NCBI GenBank assembly: GCA_026390735.1
Contig: JAPLFJ010000013.1
Span: 35,085-99,084, forward strand
Direction of reading: 5' to 3'
Origin: Ignavibacteriota bacterium
GTDB taxonomy: Bacteria > Bacteroidota > Ignavibacteria > Tepidaquicellales > Tepidaquicellaceae
Length of the DNA stretch: 64,000 bases
Positions within the stretch are counted from its first letter, which is position 1, and every line of letters starts with the position of its first letter. This document shows positions 7,484 to 15,527 of the stretch, piece after piece. The notes under the pieces are model-generated. The model was not told the DNA's origin. It did no database searches and worked only from the letters and a program-made list of their open reading frames with translations. The position numbers were made by a program, and so were the translations under genes.

Positions 7484-8784
7484 AAAAGCATCTTCTTTGT
7501 CTCAGTAAAACTCCCCGTCGAAGATCCGCCGTGGCGGACCACCAGTTTGTAGAAATACACTCCGCTGTTTAGTGCCGAGCCGTCGAACGCGGCTTCGTAC
7601 GTGCCGGGCTTGAGCGATTCGTTTACGAGTGTCTGGACTTCGCGCCCCTGAATATCATACACAACAAGTTTAACATCGCCCGAATTTACGATTGAGAATT
7701 TTATGTTTGTTGTTGGGTTGAACGGGTTCGGATAGTTTTGCGACAGTGAATATTTTGATGGTGTTTCTGTGCCTATATTGTTCACAAAAGTTGTTCCTCC
7801 TGTAGTAGTTTTTAGTACTAATCCTGAATCACCGACTACCCAACCGGTATTCTCATTCAAAAAGAATACATCAGATGTATAAATGTTCGTGTTGGATGTT
7901 TGTCTTACCCAGTTAATACCTGCATCCGTTGTCTTTATAATATAACCACCCTTAATAACATTATATTGAGTACTGCTACCTATAGCGAATCCAGTTTTAG
8001 CATTTACAAATTCCAAATCTCTGGCAATATAAGGAGTATCAATTGAAAATGTTTCTATAAAATCTAAACCTTTGTTGACAGAACGATAAATCTTATTACC
8101 TCCAATGAACATTGTGTCAAAACTAGGACAACTGTACTTTGTTCTGTAACCTGTTCCTAAGTTGCTTGTAGAAAACCAGTTACTGCCCTGATTAGTTGAT
8201 TTATATAAAGATATATTTGTTAAACCATAAATACTATCTGCATTTTGATATTTCATCGAAATAAAATATCCTAATCCAATACCATAATTGATTTCGCTCC
8301 AGTTTGTACCACTGTTAGTTGTTCTAAAAATTCTTCCGTAATAATTTGAGGAATCGAATTCTACCCATACAGAAATGCCGGTATTGACGTTTAGCCACTC
8401 CATATTTTCCGCATTTATTAGTGTGTGATTTGGGTAAAAAGTTTTATTAATCCAAGTGTTGCCTCCATCACTTGTCCTTATAATTAATCCATTTGTCCAA
8501 ACCGGATAGCAACATTGACCCATTATAGCAATATTATACTCATCAAATACTTTGAATGATGTAAATACAGCAGTTCCTGCTCCGGTATTTTTGCTAATCC
8601 AATTCAATCCGCCATTAGTAGTTTTGAATAGTGAGTCATAACTTAATATAAAACCTGTATTATTATTTAAGAAATGAACACCAACCAATGGACGATTTCC
8701 AAGTTTAGTTTTTACCCATCCCGATTCTGAATAAGAAACCGAACTTATGCAAAACACAAATAAGAAGATTAATAATTTTTTCAT
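7474..8784 (-). CDS. T9SS-exported YCF48/BNR-type beta-propeller protein 2, with hairpin insertion in its sorting domain
   Basis: 436 residues: signal peptide (MKKLLIFLFVFCISSVSYS), YCF48/BNR blades (TTNGGLNW, TSDGGNTW, TTDAGINW and others), and the NYPNPFNP sorting domain. The final strand reads YFYKLVVRHGGSSTGSFTE where its neighbour has YFYKLVTGNFTE: a clean 21-bp (7-residue) in-frame insertion at 7520-7540 containing a palindrome. The insert falls in a surface loop between the last two strands, so the domain may still work. It lies 71 bp upstream of propeller gene 1, with an inverted repeat between them. Confidence 0.88.
   Translation of the reverse strand: MKKLLIFLFVFCISSVSYSESGWVKTKLGNRPLVGVHFLNNNTGFILSYDSLFKTTNGGLNWISKNTGAGTAVFTSFKVFDEYNIAIMGQCCYPVWTNGLIIRTSDGGNTWINKTFYPNHTLINAENMEWLNVNTGISVWVEFDSSNYYGRIFRTTNSGTNWSEINYGIGLGYFISMKYQNADSIYGLTNISLYKSTNQGSNWFSTSNLGTGYRTKYSCPSFDTMFIGGNKIYRSVNKGLDFIETFSIDTPYIARDLEFVNAKTGFAIGSSTQYNVIKGGYIIKTTDAGINWVRQTSNTNIYTSDVFFLNENTGWVVGDSGLVLKTTTGGTTFVNNIGTETPSKYSLSQNYPNPFNPTTNIKFSIVNSGDVKLVVYDIQGREVQTLVNESLKPGTYEAAFDGSALNSGVYFYKLVVRHGGSSTGSFTETKKMLLIK
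7520..7540. repeat. 21-bp in-frame hairpin insertion in a T9SS sorting domain
   Basis: The neighbour has CCCGTC directly joined to ACCAGTTTG. Here 21 bp containing TCCGCC-GT-GGCGGA (7525-7538) sit between them and the reading frame is kept. Stems with TCCGC/GCGGA also occur at 5094 and near 43374. Confidence 0.85.
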
Positions 8785-8799
8785 AGTTTGATGATAATA

Positions 8800-10032
8800 T
8801 TATTTAATCAATACCATTCTTTTTGTTTCGGTGAAGCCGTTCGTCATCAGTTTGTAGAAATACACGCCGCTGGTTAGCATTGAGCCGTCGAACGCGGCTT
8901 CGTACGTGCCGGGCTTGAGCGATTCGTTCACGAGTGTCTGGACTTCGCGCCCCTGAATATCATACACTACAAGTTTTACATCCCCCGAATTTACGATTGA
9001 GAATTTAATGTTTGTAATTGGATTAAACGGGTTAGGATAGTTCTGCGCCAATGAATATTTTGATGGTGTTTCTGTGCTGATGTTATTGATGCCGATGATT
9101 TCGGAAAGTGGGCGGCGCCATATAGAATTATATACAGTACTTGCAAATAAATATTCATAGTTACAAGCAAACGACGTTAACGACATATTTGATAATCCTA
9201 TAGATATCCAATTCGTACCATAATTTGAAGACTTATAAACTCCGTTACCAGTGCCAGCGATAACAATATTTCCTTGAACTCTTAGTGCCATAATTGCAGA
9301 ATTTACTATTCCTGCATTTTTGGGAATCCAATTGTTTCCGTTATCTATCGAGCTAAAGACTCCGTGACTATAAGTCCCTGCATATAAAATATTATTAATT
9401 TCATCATAAGCAAGGGAAGTTATTACAGTATCAGTCAAACCATTATTAACTTTGTTCCAGTTTATACAATCTGAAGATTTGAAAACTCCATAACCACTAC
9501 ATAAAAACATATTTGTTCCATCTGTGACAAAACCCCCCACTCCAAAATATATATCCCATATATTACTCCACGCATTACCGTTATTAGTTGAGAAGTAAAA
9601 AGCAAAGTCAAACATATTATTTTCTTTCAATGACCAGACAGAAGCAAAAACAGTATCACCTTTGGTAAATATATTTGAAACAAGATAATAAGGTATATTA
9701 TTGCCAACATTATTCCAGGTTTGACCCAAATCAGAACTCCTGTAAATAGGAGCTATTGTACCTGAACCATAAGCACCAGCGAATAAATAATTCTTATTGC
9801 AAGCAATCGTATAGATATTAATACTTGTATTATTTGTTATATCAGTCCAGTTATTGCCATTATTTGATGTGTAAAATACACCTTTTCCCCAAATACCCGC
9901 ATAAATATTTTCACCGATATTCAGAATCGAACGAGAATATGTTCCTTGAGGCATTACTATATTTGTCTGAACCCATTGCGCATTAGCATTCACTGTTACG
10001 AGCATTGCTAAGAGGACTAAGAGTTTTTTCAT
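8800..10032 (-). CDS. T9SS-exported BNR-type beta-propeller protein 3
   Basis: 410 residues with signal peptide (MKKLLVLLAMLVTVNANA), propeller blades built on STNNGNAW, SSDLGQTW and SIDNGNNW with AGT..GVF between them, then the sorting domain (SLAQNYPNPFNPITNIKFS...TKRMVLIK). This blade type (IYAGTxxGVYxSxNNGxNW) is the same as in the 855-residue protein at 46068 and differs from the YCF48 blades of its three neighbours, so the array mixes propeller types behind one shared C-terminal cassette. The gap to the next gene is 15 bp, so the two are probably co-transcribed. Confidence 0.87.
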   Translation of the reverse strand: MKKLLVLLAMLVTVNANAQWVQTNIVMPQGTYSRSILNIGENIYAGIWGKGVFYTSNNGNNWTDITNNTSINIYTIACNKNYLFAGAYGSGTIAPIYRSSDLGQTWNNVGNNIPYYLVSNIFTKGDTVFASVWSLKENNMFDFAFYFSTNNGNAWSNIWDIYFGVGGFVTDGTNMFLCSGYGVFKSSDCINWNKVNNGLTDTVITSLAYDEINNILYAGTYSHGVFSSIDNGNNWIPKNAGIVNSAIMALRVQGNIVIAGTGNGVYKSSNYGTNWISIGLSNMSLTSFACNYEYLFASTVYNSIWRRPLSEIIGINNISTETPSKYSLAQNYPNPFNPITNIKFSIVNSGDVKLVVYDIQGREVQTLVNESLKPGTYEAAFDGSMLTSGVYFYKLMTNGFTETKRMVLIK

Positions 10033-10047
10033 AATCTGATAATTATA

Positions 10048-11271
10048 TTATTTTATTAAAATCATTCTTTTTGTTTCGGTGAAGCCATTCGTTATCAGTT
10101 TGTAGAAATACACGCCGCTGTTTAGTGCCGAGCCGTCGAACGCGGCTTCGTACGTGCCGGGCTTGAGCGATTCGTTCACGAGTGTCTGAACTTCTCTTCC
10201 CATTATATCATAAACAATAACTTTCACATCCCCCGCTTTTACAATTGAGAATTTAACATTTGTACTCGGGTTAAACGGGTTCGGATAGTTTTGGTTGAGC
10301 GAATACGCTGATGGGACTTGTGTTGATATTTGATTGATACCGACGGAGCCACCATCAGAAGTATGCAATACCGAGGACCCTGCAATCCAACCATCCAAAG
10401 AGTTGCGCATAAATATATCTAAGAAATATGTATCAGGAATTTGTTGTTCGCTCCATGTCTGACCTGCATTTATTGTTTTCATAATGAAGCACCTATTTGC
10501 AGGATTTATTTTCTCACCAATCGCCCAGCCTGTATCGTTTGATGTAAAAGTTAAGCCGGTGAAAACTCTGTTCGAATCACGATATTGTAAATTCCAGTTA
10601 TTCCCGCCGTTTGTAGATTTGAAAATCTCCCCTGCTCTACTGGTTATCCATCCTGTATTATAATCTCTAAAATGTACTGAGCTCGTCCAGTTGTTCGTAA
10701 ATTGATTTTGAGACCAGTTTACTCCGCCGTTCGTTGTCTTTGCAGATGCCCCCAAACCAACTATCCAACCAGTATTTACATCAAAGAAGAATCCTCTATA
10801 TACTATGAGATTATTCGTTAAAGGAGTCCAATTTAATCCTGAATTTGTAGTCTTACAAATCCTCTGGTCTCCAAAAGCATAGCCAGTGTTTTCATTCAGA
10901 AACTGCACCTGAAGAAAATCATCAGCATTACTACATTCCGGACAGTATCCAATAAACCAGTTAACACCTCCGTTCGTAGTTTTTCGTATTAATGCTGAAC
11001 TACCAACAGCCCATCCTGTTAATTCATTTAAAAATTGAATATCTGTAACAGAGATGCTAAAGTTATTTGTTAACAGAGTCCAATTCAATCCCTGATTCGT
11101 TGTTTTAATAACTATATTATTTCCTGCAGCCCAACCGGTATTATCATTAAGAAAGAATACCGCATTATAACCAGAACCCGAAAATGGTACACTTTGTACA
11201 TACCAGCCTGTTTGTGAGTAAGAAATTGTACTCATCAGAATTGCTAAAACGAGGAAACTTAACTTTTTCAT
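10048..11271 (-). CDS. T9SS-exported YCF48-type beta-propeller protein 4 (first gene of the array)
   Basis: 407 residues: signal peptide (MKKLSFLVLAILMSTISYSQ), about six YCF48 blades (LNDNTGWAAGNNIVIKTTNQG style) and the sorting domain (SLNQNYPNPFNPSTNVKFS...TKRMILIK). Its C-terminal cassette is the most divergent of the four (DVKVIVYDIMGREV against DVKLVVYDIQGREV). The gene is promoter-proximal on the minus strand; an A+T-rich stretch upstream (11272-11465) shows no strong Shine-Dalgarno or clear promoter. Confidence 0.87.
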   Translation of the reverse strand: MKKLSFLVLAILMSTISYSQTGWYVQSVPFSGSGYNAVFFLNDNTGWAAGNNIVIKTTNQGLNWTLLTNNFSISVTDIQFLNELTGWAVGSSALIRKTTNGGVNWFIGYCPECSNADDFLQVQFLNENTGYAFGDQRICKTTNSGLNWTPLTNNLIVYRGFFFDVNTGWIVGLGASAKTTNGGVNWSQNQFTNNWTSSVHFRDYNTGWITSRAGEIFKSTNGGNNWNLQYRDSNRVFTGLTFTSNDTGWAIGEKINPANRCFIMKTINAGQTWSEQQIPDTYFLDIFMRNSLDGWIAGSSVLHTSDGGSVGINQISTQVPSAYSLNQNYPNPFNPSTNVKFSIVKAGDVKVIVYDIMGREVQTLVNESLKPGTYEAAFDGSALNSGVYFYKLITNGFTETKRMILIK

Positions 11272-11465
11272 AATCTTTTAATTTTTAAATTAATCAATGA
11301 ATTTCTCGGATAATAATAATTATTTACTTAATTTCCAAACTTTTTTTCAGACCTATTTTACCACCATATAATATTTTTTACATTTTTCTTACTTCTGTAA
11401 ATATGTGTTATTATAATGCATTATACATGTGCTTTGTAATTATCTTTTTACCTTATCTTTATTAT

Positions 11466-12980
11466 TTATCTTTTTGCCTTTTCTGTGTTTTTCATTCTTT
11501 CTTCTATCTTATTCAATATCCATTTACGCATTGCAAATCTTCTGTCGGATAGTATTTTCTTATTTAGTATTGCATATTCTGTTATGTCTTTTTCTGACGA
11601 ATAAATTTTCTCTGCATTGTTCAGCATCCTGAAATAATCAAGCATTAAGTTGTAACTTTCTTTGTCGTTCTTTGTAAACAATTCCTCCTTCTGTATTATA
11701 TCTCTGTAATTGTGAAGCACTTTTTCCATTGCCTCATAGTTCTTCGTTTCAAAGTATATTTTCAGTTCAAGGTTCAGTATATCATATTTGTAAATAAATT
11801 TTGTATTACCTAATGTGATTATATTCTTCATCGCTTTTCTGTAATCCCGGTTAAGGAAATTGTAGAATGCATTTCCATATTCCTGCATTTCCTTCCTGTG
11901 CGACGGATGTATGAATTTTATCTGTTCCTCTGTAAATTTTCTCAGAAGTCTTTTCTTTTCGGGTGTGGTACAGGTTATTACAAAGTTCCTGAAATTTAAA
12001 GGCAGAAGATACTTCTTTGTCTCGCTCGTGTACATCTTGTTTACTATGTATTCATAAATAAGTTTATGACCTTCTTCAGTGTATTTATTAGTTTTATCGT
12101 TTAGTCTTTGTCTCAGATTACAGTAATTATGCAGTACAGATAAATGTGTCTTTGTAAAATCTGTGTTGAATAGTTTTCTTACGCTGTAAAAATACTTCTT
12201 GTATTCGCCGTAAGCTTTGTCATTATTAAGGTCATTGAATAATATGTAAAGCCTTTTGTAAGTTCCTATAAGTGCCTGTTGGTGTTTATCAAATGTTTTA
12301 AGTTCTTTGCTGCCTACAGCGTCAAATAAATTCTTCATCTCAAGTGGAAACAGCATCGGGAACTTGTAACTCGAGTCTATACTCTGGGTAATGGAATTTA
12401 TATAGTTAAATGTAACCTGTGCAAGTGTGAATATGTACAAGTCCTTTGCCGAATCAAGTGTGTGATTATGCTGGTCTATTGAACATTCATCACCTCTTAC
12501 TTTAGAATTCGTATCAATTGATGTGCAGTAACTTGCATAGTCATAATGGTAATAGTCCAGATATTTTGTTTCGTCATTTTCTTCTTTTTCCTTCTGTATC
12601 AGTTTACTATAATCAATTATGTGCTTTTTCATTAATGAAAAGTATCCCTTTGAAAGCAGATATTTATTATACAGATTCTCTGAATTAAGTTTATCAGCTT
12701 CAATCGCCTTAACCTTCATATAATTAATAGCAATATCACCTAGGTTCGATATCAGCTTTCTTGTAGTACCTTCCGAACATTTCTGCGAACTCATAATTCT
12801 GTCCTTCAGCAGTGAATATTGCTTCTTAGTAATAAGGTTTTTGTTCTTCCTGATAACCGAGAATATCTCTACATAGGATTGTAAATTATTATAATAAGGC
12901 GACTTCAAAAACTTCTCAAACTGCGTGTAGTCCTCCGAAGAAAAGTATTCAAGATGGTGAAACAACTCAGGTATTTTCAT
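11466..12980 (-). CDS. Large helical protein of unknown function, paralogue of the gene at 55760-57199
   Basis: 504 residues without signal peptide or membrane segment, rich in Lys, Tyr, Leu and helices. The N-terminus (LFHHLEYFSSEDYTQFEKFL then KSPYYNN) matches the start of the 479-residue protein at 55760 (LLSKFSKNEWNEFGDFLSSP then YF). The remainder looks like a string of TPR-like or alpha-solenoid helices. The FSxxExxxFxxFlxSPYxN opening recurs in Bacteroidota-type proteins of no known role. No catalytic motif is visible. It stands alone between the propeller array and an untranslated stretch. Confidence 0.75.
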   Translation of the reverse strand: MKIPELFHHLEYFSSEDYTQFEKFLKSPYYNNLQSYVEIFSVIRKNKNLITKKQYSLLKDRIMSSQKCSEGTTRKLISNLGDIAINYMKVKAIEADKLNSENLYNKYLLSKGYFSLMKKHIIDYSKLIQKEKEENDETKYLDYYHYDYASYCTSIDTNSKVRGDECSIDQHNHTLDSAKDLYIFTLAQVTFNYINSITQSIDSSYKFPMLFPLEMKNLFDAVGSKELKTFDKHQQALIGTYKRLYILFNDLNNDKAYGEYKKYFYSVRKLFNTDFTKTHLSVLHNYCNLRQRLNDKTNKYTEEGHKLIYEYIVNKMYTSETKKYLLPLNFRNFVITCTTPEKKRLLRKFTEEQIKFIHPSHRKEMQEYGNAFYNFLNRDYRKAMKNIITLGNTKFIYKYDILNLELKIYFETKNYEAMEKVLHNYRDIIQKEELFTKNDKESYNLMLDYFRMLNNAEKIYSSEKDITEYAILNKKILSDRRFAMRKWILNKIEERMKNTEKAKR

Positions 12981-13659
12981 AAATAAGGTAAATTATTTAT
13001 TTTTCTTATGGAAATATATTAAATAATCTTTCAACAAAAAATATAAAAAGAAAATAGGATGAGTTCGGTTATATAATTTTAGAAAAATGTATTTCCAATC
13101 CCCGAAATATTGAATGTAATGTTCGTAACAGGGATGGTTTCTAAAATCAATATGGGAGTATTTCGTTTACCCTCCACCAATCTATTCATGTTTTTCAAGC
13201 TCCGTCCTCCCTCCAAATAAGAAGCTTCCGTTACCATTTCGCAAATACAATAGTCACATAACTACTATTATATCTTAGAAATGAATAGTCGCGCCACTTT
13301 GATTTTGTTCAATAGGAATGAAGAATCATCTCTGTATACCTTCATCTATATACCTAACGCCAGTGTGGAGTATGTCTAACCTAACTTCCAATACGCTACG
13401 AATACGTTACCAATACGTCACTAATACGCTTTTTTCTTGATTCTTTTTTTGAAAGGCTGTTTTCGGACTTTTTGGAGGAGGAGGACAGCATCTGTGTGCT
13501 CGTCAGGGTTTTCCCTCTCCGGATTTCTATGAGTACAAAGATAATAAAACATCCTTGCATTGTCAAGTCATTTTTGAAAAAATATTTTCGCTTGGCTGCA
13601 TTTTTATCATTCATTCGAGAATACTAATTCGCTATTTTCACAGAAATAAACAATTTGCT
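12981..13659. other. Gene-free stretch between divergent genes
   Basis: I see no credible gene. A minus-strand frame at 13396-13614 runs through the 11-bp repeats and lacks family features. The stretch holds the 13390-13433 array and presumably the promoters of both flanking genes. Confidence 0.6.
13390..13433. repeat. 11-bp tandem repeat array, four units (AATACGYTACN)
   Basis: Four contiguous 11-mers: AATACGCTACG, AATACGTTACC, AATACGTCACT, AATACGCTTTT. The array ends in a T-rich tract and lies about 230 bp upstream of the DUF6266-like gene. Confidence 0.8.
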
Positions 13660-14418
13660 ATGGCACGTTTCGACAGCGGTGTTCTCGGATTTCTAAAAGG
13701 CAGAATCGGCACTATAGTTGCCCGTATGAGGTATGGCGAAGTTTATATCTCGCCAAAAGCCCTTAAATACAACATTAAGAGTGAAAAACTTAAATTTGCC
13801 CAGAAGGTCTTCGGAAGAAGGCAAAGACTTAATACTCAACTTCGTAAAGATAAAAAGATTCAGGAGTTCTGGAAGTCTATTGAGGTTGATGGTAAGAATG
13901 GTAATATGAAACTTATGAAAAGAAATCAACCTTTCGTTACTTATGAACGCATCCTGCCCGGCTGCGGTTTCACTCCCCAAAGCGAAAATAAAATCATCGT
14001 TAAGGATTTGCATTTCGATGTACATGATATTGTCTTTGATTTTAAACTCGAACGTGCCAATCCCAAAAAACTCGAGCCGCCATATGAAGTCTTCAGCATT
14101 CTGATGCTCGATAGACATTTAGATAATACAGGAATGGGTCTTAGAAGGTATAGTACTTTTTATGGCGAGACCGTTTCCCTTACATTTGAAAATGAACAAC
14201 ATGATTCATTTCAGACTTTCAGACATCTCTACATTGACTCTGTGCACAACAGAATGTACCATGCAGAAAGAGCATACATTCTCATTGCTGCAATCAAATT
14301 CAATGAACTGAAGAATAAATACGAATGGACTGACACTTACTTCCAGGAGCTCCAAAACCACATCCCAGAAAACAAAATAATCAAATGGGACACCCGCATA
14401 TACAAATTCTACGATTGA
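13660..14418 (+). CDS. DUF6266-like protein
   Basis: I choose the ATG at 13660, which gives the family-like start MARFDSGVLGFLKGRIGT; an in-frame upstream extension to 13555 has no such similarity. The 252-residue product lacks a signal peptide. DUF6266 proteins of Bacteroidota begin MAR...GILGG.SGKVGTVVG; here the phrase is GVLGFLKGRIGTIVARMRYG. The function of that family is unknown. The C-terminal half (DIVFDFKLER..., FSILMLDRH, RAYILIAAIKF) reads as beta-sandwich strands. It is a single gene with gene-free DNA on both sides. Confidence 0.6.
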   Translation: MARFDSGVLGFLKGRIGTIVARMRYGEVYISPKALKYNIKSEKLKFAQKVFGRRQRLNTQLRKDKKIQEFWKSIEVDGKNGNMKLMKRNQPFVTYERILPGCGFTPQSENKIIVKDLHFDVHDIVFDFKLERANPKKLEPPYEVFSILMLDRHLDNTGMGLRRYSTFYGETVSLTFENEQHDSFQTFRHLYIDSVHNRMYHAERAYILIAAIKFNELKNKYEWTDTYFQELQNHIPENKIIKWDTRIYKFYD

Positions 14419-14420
14419 AA

Positions 14421-14467
14421 AGAGAAGGGGAGTATGCGGGACTGGAAATTATTTCCTCCTTCTCTCT
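14421..14467 (+). terminator. Possible imperfect terminator after the DUF6266-like gene
   Basis: AAGAGAAGGGGAG can pair imperfectly with CTCCTTCTCTCTT across a 20-nt loop. There is no clean T-run, so this is tentative. The rest of 14468-14720 shows nothing but A+T-rich DNA and the promoter candidate at 14675. Confidence 0.35.
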
Positions 14468-14674
14468 TTCATTTATTTAAAATATGGTTTATATTTGTTC
14501 AAATTTAATTATAGTATATAGATTCTTTTTCTTCCGATTTAATTGTTTTTGGGCTTTGTGAAATCACAGGTTTGTGAGTGCTACAAGAACAGTTGTCTTT
14601 ATTGTAAATAGCGAATTGCGGGGTTTTAATTAGCGGCTATTTCAACGTTTTATTTTAATGTTTATTTTAATAAC

Positions 14675-14704
14675 TTGACAGAGTTTTATTTAACGTGGTT
14701 TATT
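14675..14704 (+). promoter_or_regulatory. Possible promoter for the lipoprotein operon
   Basis: TTGACA (14675-14680) is followed after 18 bp by TTTATT, 16 bp before the start codon. It is a weak sigma-70-like match in A+T-rich DNA; Bacteroidota-type promoters differ (TAnnTTTG at -7). Confidence 0.25.
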
Positions 14705-14720
14705 AATCGTTTATAAATAT

Positions 14721-15503
14721 ATGTATAAAAGTATTAATTTTGCTCTGGTTTTAATGGTTGCGCTGATTGCTTTTTCGTGCGAGAAGAAGAGCGATTCTGT
14801 GATTGACCCGTCTTACGATTCGCCCGTAATTTTGAGCGTGACGAAGAGTACGGATACGGTTTCGACGACTTCTGCGAGTCCTGTGATTAGTTTTGATTTG
14901 AGCGCGGTGGTTTCGGAGAATGGCGGCTCGGCGATTTCGAGTGTGAACTGTACTTTGATTGACCCGCTTAGCAATAATCTGGGGACGTTTTCGCTGGATT
15001 ACGTTCAGGATTTGGGGAACGGTAAGAAGTACGGGAAGACTATCAATGCGGGGAGTGTTTCGTGTTTGCTGGTTGGGAATTACAGTGTGCAGGTGATTGC
15101 AAAGAATGAAGCTGGGCTGTTTAGCGCGCAGGTGAATTCGCCACTCTATGTGAAAAACACTGCAAACATGGCTCCTGTGATTTCGGGTTCAACTCTTCCT
15201 GACAGTGTCGTCAGACCTGTTTCGGGGTCTTTTGATTTGACGATTTCGATAGACGTAACTGATGCCGACGGTAGATGCGACATAAAAGATGTTTATTTCG
15301 ATGCGTACAGACCTTCGGGTTCATACATTGGTGTTATTCCTATGACTTACTTCAGTAATAATGAGTGGAGATTTACTAATCCTGTTCTGCCAGCTCCAGC
15401 GGATTCTTCTTACGGATACTTCAAATATCATTTCTTTGCGGGTGACCGTTCGAATGTTACAAGTGCGGGTGTGTGGGACAGTATTAAATTTGTGAGACCT
15501 TAA
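14721..15503 (+). CDS. Lipoprotein with Ig-like beta-sandwich domains
   Basis: 260 residues with a type II signal peptide (lipobox IAFSC, Cys about residue 20). The mature protein reads as two beta-sandwich domains, one of about 35-140 and one of about 150-260 with DADGRCDIKDVYF, reminiscent of cadherin/Ig-like modules. It is the first gene of a cluster with a FlgD-type surface protein and two PorV/PorQ-like proteins, which suggests an envelope role tied to exported proteins. No enzyme motif is visible. Confidence 0.72.
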   Translation: MYKSINFALVLMVALIAFSCEKKSDSVIDPSYDSPVILSVTKSTDTVSTTSASPVISFDLSAVVSENGGSAISSVNCTLIDPLSNNLGTFSLDYVQDLGNGKKYGKTINAGSVSCLLVGNYSVQVIAKNEAGLFSAQVNSPLYVKNTANMAPVISGSTLPDSVVRPVSGSFDLTISIDVTDADGRCDIKDVYFDAYRPSGSYIGVIPMTYFSNNEWRFTNPVLPAPADSSYGYFKYHFFAGDRSNVTSAGVWDSIKFVRP

Positions 15504-15527
15504 TTTTAAAGAGAGAAAATTTATTAT

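Noticed and set aside
13396..13614. Minus-strand 72-codon frame
   Set aside because: Runs through the 11-bp array and overlaps the region before the DUF6266-like start; no motif or ribosome-binding site.
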